Positions 61,000 to 64,000 of a DNA stretch of 64,000 nt are shown here, piece by piece (the stretch's first letter is position 1; each line of letters starts with the position of its first letter). The stretch is from Pseudonocardia abyssalis (GTDB lineage Bacteria; Actinomycetota; Actinomycetes; Mycobacteriales; Pseudonocardiaceae). Both the position numbers and the translations under genes were made by a program. Location: the NCBI RefSeq assembly GCF_019263705.2, contig NZ_JADQDK010000001.1, positions 5,022,001 to 5,086,000 on the forward strand. Direction: 5' to 3'. A model generated the notes under the pieces. That model saw nothing but the letters and a program-made list of their open reading frames with translations. It searched no databases and had not been told where the DNA came from.

Positions 61000-62381
61000 T
61001 CAGACTCCAAATCGTGGCCTGATCACCGGCCGGGGTCGTCGTGTTGCAAGTGCAGCGGCAGCTCGCTGGTCGGCCTCTTCGACGAATGCTGTGTACGTCC
61101 GCAGCGTCGTCGATCCACCTCCGGCGTGCCCCAGCCGGCCGGCCACAGTCCGGATGTCGACGCCGGCAGCGATCAGTTCGGTGGCTGAGTAATGGCGCAG
61201 GCTGTGCAGGTGGGTGCTGATGCCGAGTCGAGCGGCCAGGCGCCCGTATCGCTGCGTGACGCTATCCGGGCTCAGTTGCTTGAAGCAGTCCGGTACGGAG
61301 GAAAAGACAACCCGTCGCGGCGCACACGGGTATCGACCAGGGCGGCGCGCTCGTCGCAGCGCACCCGGTGCTCGCGCAGGACGTCGACGAGCTCGGCGTC
61401 AAGGGTCACGCGGCGGTGCTGGTGGGTCTTGGTGTCCTTTTCCCACACGTCGCCAGCGATCTGGCCGATGCTCGCCTGGAACTTGGCAACGCCTGCATCC
61501 AGGTCGAGGTGTGACCAGCGGAGGCCGCACACCTCGCCTCGTCGGGCGCCGGTGGTCATGGCGAACCAGATCAGGACGCCCCAGTCGGGGTCCTTCCACG
61601 CCTCGGTGAGGATCCGGGCCGCTTCCTCGGTCGTCGGCGGCGACGGGTTGGGGCGGGGGGCCGAGGGCGGTTCGGTCTGGTCAATCGGGCTGATGGCGAT
61701 CCAGCCCCACCGGACCGCGCGCATGAACGCGCCGCTCAGGATCGCGTGCACGACGCGGATGCTCCCGGCCGCGAGTGGGGTGCACCGGTGAGCCGCACAC
61801 GTCCGCTCGCACCAGCGACACGCGGCATCGACGTCGCCCGAGGCGACCTTGGCGCACTTCCGCCGAGGCGAGTGCTCGTCGCACGCGTGCTCGGCTGTGG
61901 TGCGGTGCTGGACGTGCTTCTTGCCGCGGCAGTGATCTCGGCAGCGGCGGAGCTGGGCGTACAGGCCCTCGATAGTCTGGGCGGTGATCCGGCCCACCTG
62001 CAGCCGGCCGATGGTGGGCCGGATGTGCTTCTCGATCTTCCCTATGTAGCCGGTCCTGGTCGTCTTCTCGACGTCGATGACTTCGAGCCAGCGGTCGAGC
62101 AGCTGGTTGACCGTGGCCTCGGTCTTCGGGCTCCGACGCTCGTCGACCTGGTTGAGGAGACGGGTGAGGACCTTCTCGGCTTCCCTCTTCGTCTCCTGGC
62201 GTGTCGCCCGGGCCGCGACGGTCTGTCGGATCCAGAGCTTCTCGCCGGTGAGCTGGTCGATCCCGGCGTAGACCTTCACCCGCGCGGAGCCGCTCGGCAG
62301 CCAGCCGATGGTGCCGCGATGACGTCCACGAGACGACCGGGAGGAGGCCACGAGGGCGAAGATGCAACGATTGGAGGCCAC
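61000..62381 (-). pseudogene. Tyrosine recombinase/integrase, frameshifted
   Basis: From 62381 the frame encodes an actinomycete phage/AICE-type integrase. It has an N-terminal arm (KVYAGIDQLTGEKLWIRQTV), a SAM-like core domain (GYIGKIEKHIRPTIGRLQVG), a Cys/His-rich insert and the catalytic Arg in TTGARRGEVCGLRWSHLDL. The frame ends at 61272. In the next frame the gene continues VVFSSVPDCFKQLSPDSVTQ, then HSLRHYSATELIAAGVDIRT (His, Arg) and LGHAGGGSTTLRTYTAFVEE (His, Tyr), stopping at 61000. A single lost base near 61308-61312 separates the halves. It adjoins the 3' end of tRNA-Thr. Confidence 0.88.
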
Positions 62382-62435
62382 GAGGACCGCCTGAGTGGGT
62401 TCCGGGAGGGTCAGGTAGTGCCTCTGACCTGCGGA

Positions 62436-62508
62436 GCCGCCTTGGGGAGTCGAACCCCAGACCTACGCATTACGAGTGCGTCGCTCTAACCGACTGAGCT
62501 AAGGCGGC
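62436..62508 (-). tRNA. tRNA-Thr (anticodon CGT)
   Basis: Seventy-three bases on the minus strand fold as a standard cloverleaf. The acceptor arms gccgcct and aggcggc pair perfectly. The D arm is agctcagtcggttagagc. The anticodon stem is acgca/tgcgt with the loop ctcgtaa (anticodon CGT, decoding ACG), and the T arm is tgggg-ttcgact-cccca. CCA is not encoded. The 3' end faces the integrase 54 bp away, the classical attB arrangement. Confidence 0.95.
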
Positions 62509-62553
62509 GATGTGCGGGCGCCAGTGTACCGGCGGGGTCCGGCGCCCCCGACG

Positions 62554-62915
62554 TCAGGTGGTCTCCGCCGGGACCGGGACGAAGGCGGCGGAGTCGTAGT
62601 AGGTGCTCAGCCGGACGATCTTGTCGTCGGCCAGGTCGATCACGGTCACGCCGCGGCAGGAGATGGGGCGGTTGCTGCGCAGGATGCCGGTGCTCGTCCA
62701 CTCCAGGGCGAACCGGTCGGTGCCCTCGACGACGTCGGAGAACTCGGTCGTGATGTCGGTGGACTGGTCGCGTACTCGGTCCAGACTGCGCCACCTCGCC
62801 GTGTCGTTCGCCGCGGGCGTCGAAGCGCCGGGTGACGGCGTCGTCGGCGAAGAGGGCGGCGAACGGGGTGACGTCGGAGTCCTGCTCGAAGGTCAGCAGA
62901 CCGGCGGCCAGGCGT
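62554..62915 (-). pseudogene. NTF2/SnoaL-like protein, frameshifted
   Basis: Reading from the right, LAAGLLTFEQDSDVTPFAAL, then FADDAVTRRFDARGERHGEV matches the start of SnoaL-like/NTF2 proteins. A shift near 62795 moves to the frame WRSLDRVRDQSTDITTEFSD, VVEGTDRFALEWTSTGILRS, ending STYYDSAAFVPVPAETT and TGA at 62554. The beginning also lacks a start codon and is interrupted by a stop (GRA-stop-RLAAG). At least two lesions make it a pseudogene. Confidence 0.75.
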
Positions 62916-62978
62916 CAGGCGCGGCCGTCGGTGATCCCGTCGTCCTGCACGGCCCGGCTACCCCGCCGCGACGGGGGC

Positions 62979-64000
62979 TCAACCCGTGTGGATCGCCGTC
63001 ATCATCGCCTCGGCCGCGATCTCCGGTTTGACGTTCAGGTCGAGTGCCTCCCGGCAGGCCAGAACGGCTTCCAGGCGGCGCAGCGTGGACTCGGGGGTCC
63101 ACTCCTGGGCCGCACGGCGGACGTCGGCGGAGCGGTCGGGGTTGGCGAGGGGGACCTCGGCGCCCGCGGAGGTCACGAGGACGTCGCGGAAGAACGAGGT
63201 GAGGTCGACGAGTGCGCGGTCGAGCGCGTCGCGCTGGTTGCGGGTGTTGCGCAACTTCTGGCGTTTCTCCAGGTCGCGCTCGGCCGCCTTCGCGGAGCGC
63301 GCGGCCCCGGCGACGCCCTTGCCGACGCCGCCGCCGCCCATCGCGACGTTCATCTCCTCGCGCTCGGCGCCGTCGCGGGCCTCGCTCAGCGCTCCGGCCT
63401 CGGCCTTCGCGCCGCGGACGAGGTCGGAGGCGAACGCGAAGGCGTCGCCGAGCGAGCGGGTACGCAGGGGCAGGGCGAGCACCGCCTCGCGCTGGGCGCG
63501 GGACTCCTCGTCGCGGGCGAGGTGCCGGGCGCGGCCGACGTGCCCGTCGGACACCGACGCCGCCCACCGGGCCCTCTCCGCGTCGATGCCGTCGCGCTGT
63601 ACCAGCACGGCGGTGATGGCGTCGACCGACGGCGTGCGCAACGGGACGACGCGGCACCGCGAGCGGATCGTGACGCTGACGTCCTCCGGGTGGTCCGACG
63701 GGGCGCACAGCAGGAACACCGTCTGCTCGGCCGGCTCCTCCACCGCCTTGAGCAGCGCATTGGCCGCGCTCTCGGTGAGCCGGTCGGCGTCGGTGATGAT
63801 CAGGATCTGGTACCGACCCGTCGACGGGCGGCGGGCCGAGAGCGCGACGAGCCTGCGCATCGCGTCGACGCCGATGCTCAGCCCCTCCGGCACCACCTCG
63901 CGCACGTCGGCATGGGTGCCGCTCAGGACGGTGTGGCAGGCGGCGCAGTGGCCGCAGCCGTGCTCGGGGCACTGCAGCGCCGCCGCGAACGCCCGCGCCG
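62979..64000 (-). CDS. holB: DNA polymerase III delta' subunit, 5' end outside window
   Basis: At least 340 residues of the clamp-loader subunit delta'. The right edge carries the zinc module CPEHGCGHCAAC, followed by THADVREVVPEGLSIGVDAM and ILIITDADRLTESAANALLK with the Walker B/DExx-like region. VFLLCAPSDHPEDVSVTIRS, then RCRVVPL (SRC motif) and the C-terminal collar domain complete it. The ATP-binding P-loop lies beyond 64000. It is an essential housekeeping gene, so the mobile-element remnant ends before it. Confidence 0.95.
   Translation of the reverse strand, partial: ARAFAAALQCPEHGCGHCAACHTVLSGTHADVREVVPEGLSIGVDAMRRLVALSARRPSTGRYQILIITDADRLTESAANALLKAVEEPAEQTVFLLCAPSDHPEDVSVTIRSRCRVVPLRTPSVDAITAVLVQRDGIDAERARWAASVSDGHVGRARHLARDEESRAQREAVLALPLRTRSLGDAFAFASDLVRGAKAEAGALSEARDGAEREEMNVAMGGGGVGKGVAGAARSAKAAERDLEKRQKLRNTRNQRDALDRALVDLTSFFRDVLVTSAGAEVPLANPDRSADVRRAAQEWTPESTLRRLEAVLACREALDLNVKPEIAAEAMMTAIHTG

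Overview
The window is high-GC DNA with long open frames in several frames at once, frequent GTG starts and ATGA/GTGA stop-start overlaps. It contains a mycothiol-type single-cysteine arsenate reductase, a Cys-Cys type ArsR, a FdhF/YdeP oxidoreductase and an actinomycete-type integrase beside a tRNA gene. All of this points to an actinobacterium, most likely of the Pseudonocardiaceae; the genus cannot be fixed from the sequence alone.

Layout. (1) 1-24.5 kb is ordinary chromosome: the end of an acyl-CoA oxidase, an HxlR/NmrA divergent pair, a DUF998 protein, an acyl-CoA ligase and a MOSC protein, a MacAB-like efflux operon, methionine aminopeptidase, a FdhF-like oxidoreductase, an XRE regulator with its membrane partner, an aminotransferase/quinone reductase pair, a Bcr/CflA exporter, a TPM protein, a bifunctional nuclease, an AraC regulator, a Gfo/Idh/MocA oxidoreductase and TerD. 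(2) 24.6-31.2 kb is a patchwork of intact small genes and gene fragments. I recognise remnants of a mycofactocin-type SDR, a FecB-like binding protein, a MarR regulator, an aldo/keto reductase, a flavoprotein fused to a WYL regulator tail, a DUF347 protein fused to UppP, and an HNH-like Cys protein. (3) 31.2-36.9 kb is an arsenic resistance region. An ArsR-GNAT fusion is divergent from an ArsO-like flavoprotein and a broken MFS gene. Converging on it is an arsR-acr3-arsC-arsC-arsC operon. The same palindrome, ATCGAC-N4-GTCGAT, occurs at both promoters. (4) 36.9-38.8 kb holds an EamA exporter and a divergent LysR regulator. (5) 39.3-45.6 kb looks like a drug or toxicant response module: TetR, a UvrA-like ABC protein of the DrrC/UvrA2 kind, a PNPOx-fold protein, a second TetR, a DoxX-like protein and an FAD aromatic monooxygenase whose promoter carries the same CCATAC/GTATGG arms as the second TetR promoter. 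(6) 45.6-46.5 kb is gene-free and partly AT-rich. (7) 46.5-60.9 kb is a catabolic cluster. An unusual AsnC-HTH/RAM/GAF regulator is divergent from a long codirectional run: metallo-beta-lactamase fold hydrolase, MFS transporter, cytochrome P450, 3Fe-4S ferredoxin, TrxR-like ferredoxin reductase, 7Fe ferredoxin, acyl-CoA ligase, FAH-family protein, NmrA protein, SDR, SCP2-type thiolase, second acyl-CoA ligase and a tandem PPC-domain protein. (8) 61-64 kb has a frameshifted tyrosine integrase next to tRNA-Thr(CGT), an NTF2-like pseudogene and the start-less end of holB.

How the parts work together. The catabolic run reads as one pathway. Import and a P450 with its own electron chain would hydroxylate a substrate. 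CoA activation, C-C cleavage or hydrolysis, alcohol oxidation and thiolysis would then degrade it. The substrate cannot be read from the sequence. This cluster, with its fused regulator and tandem PPC protein, is the best candidate for an undescribed system. The ArsR-acetyltransferase fusion, apparently sharing its operator with the main ars operon, is the next best.
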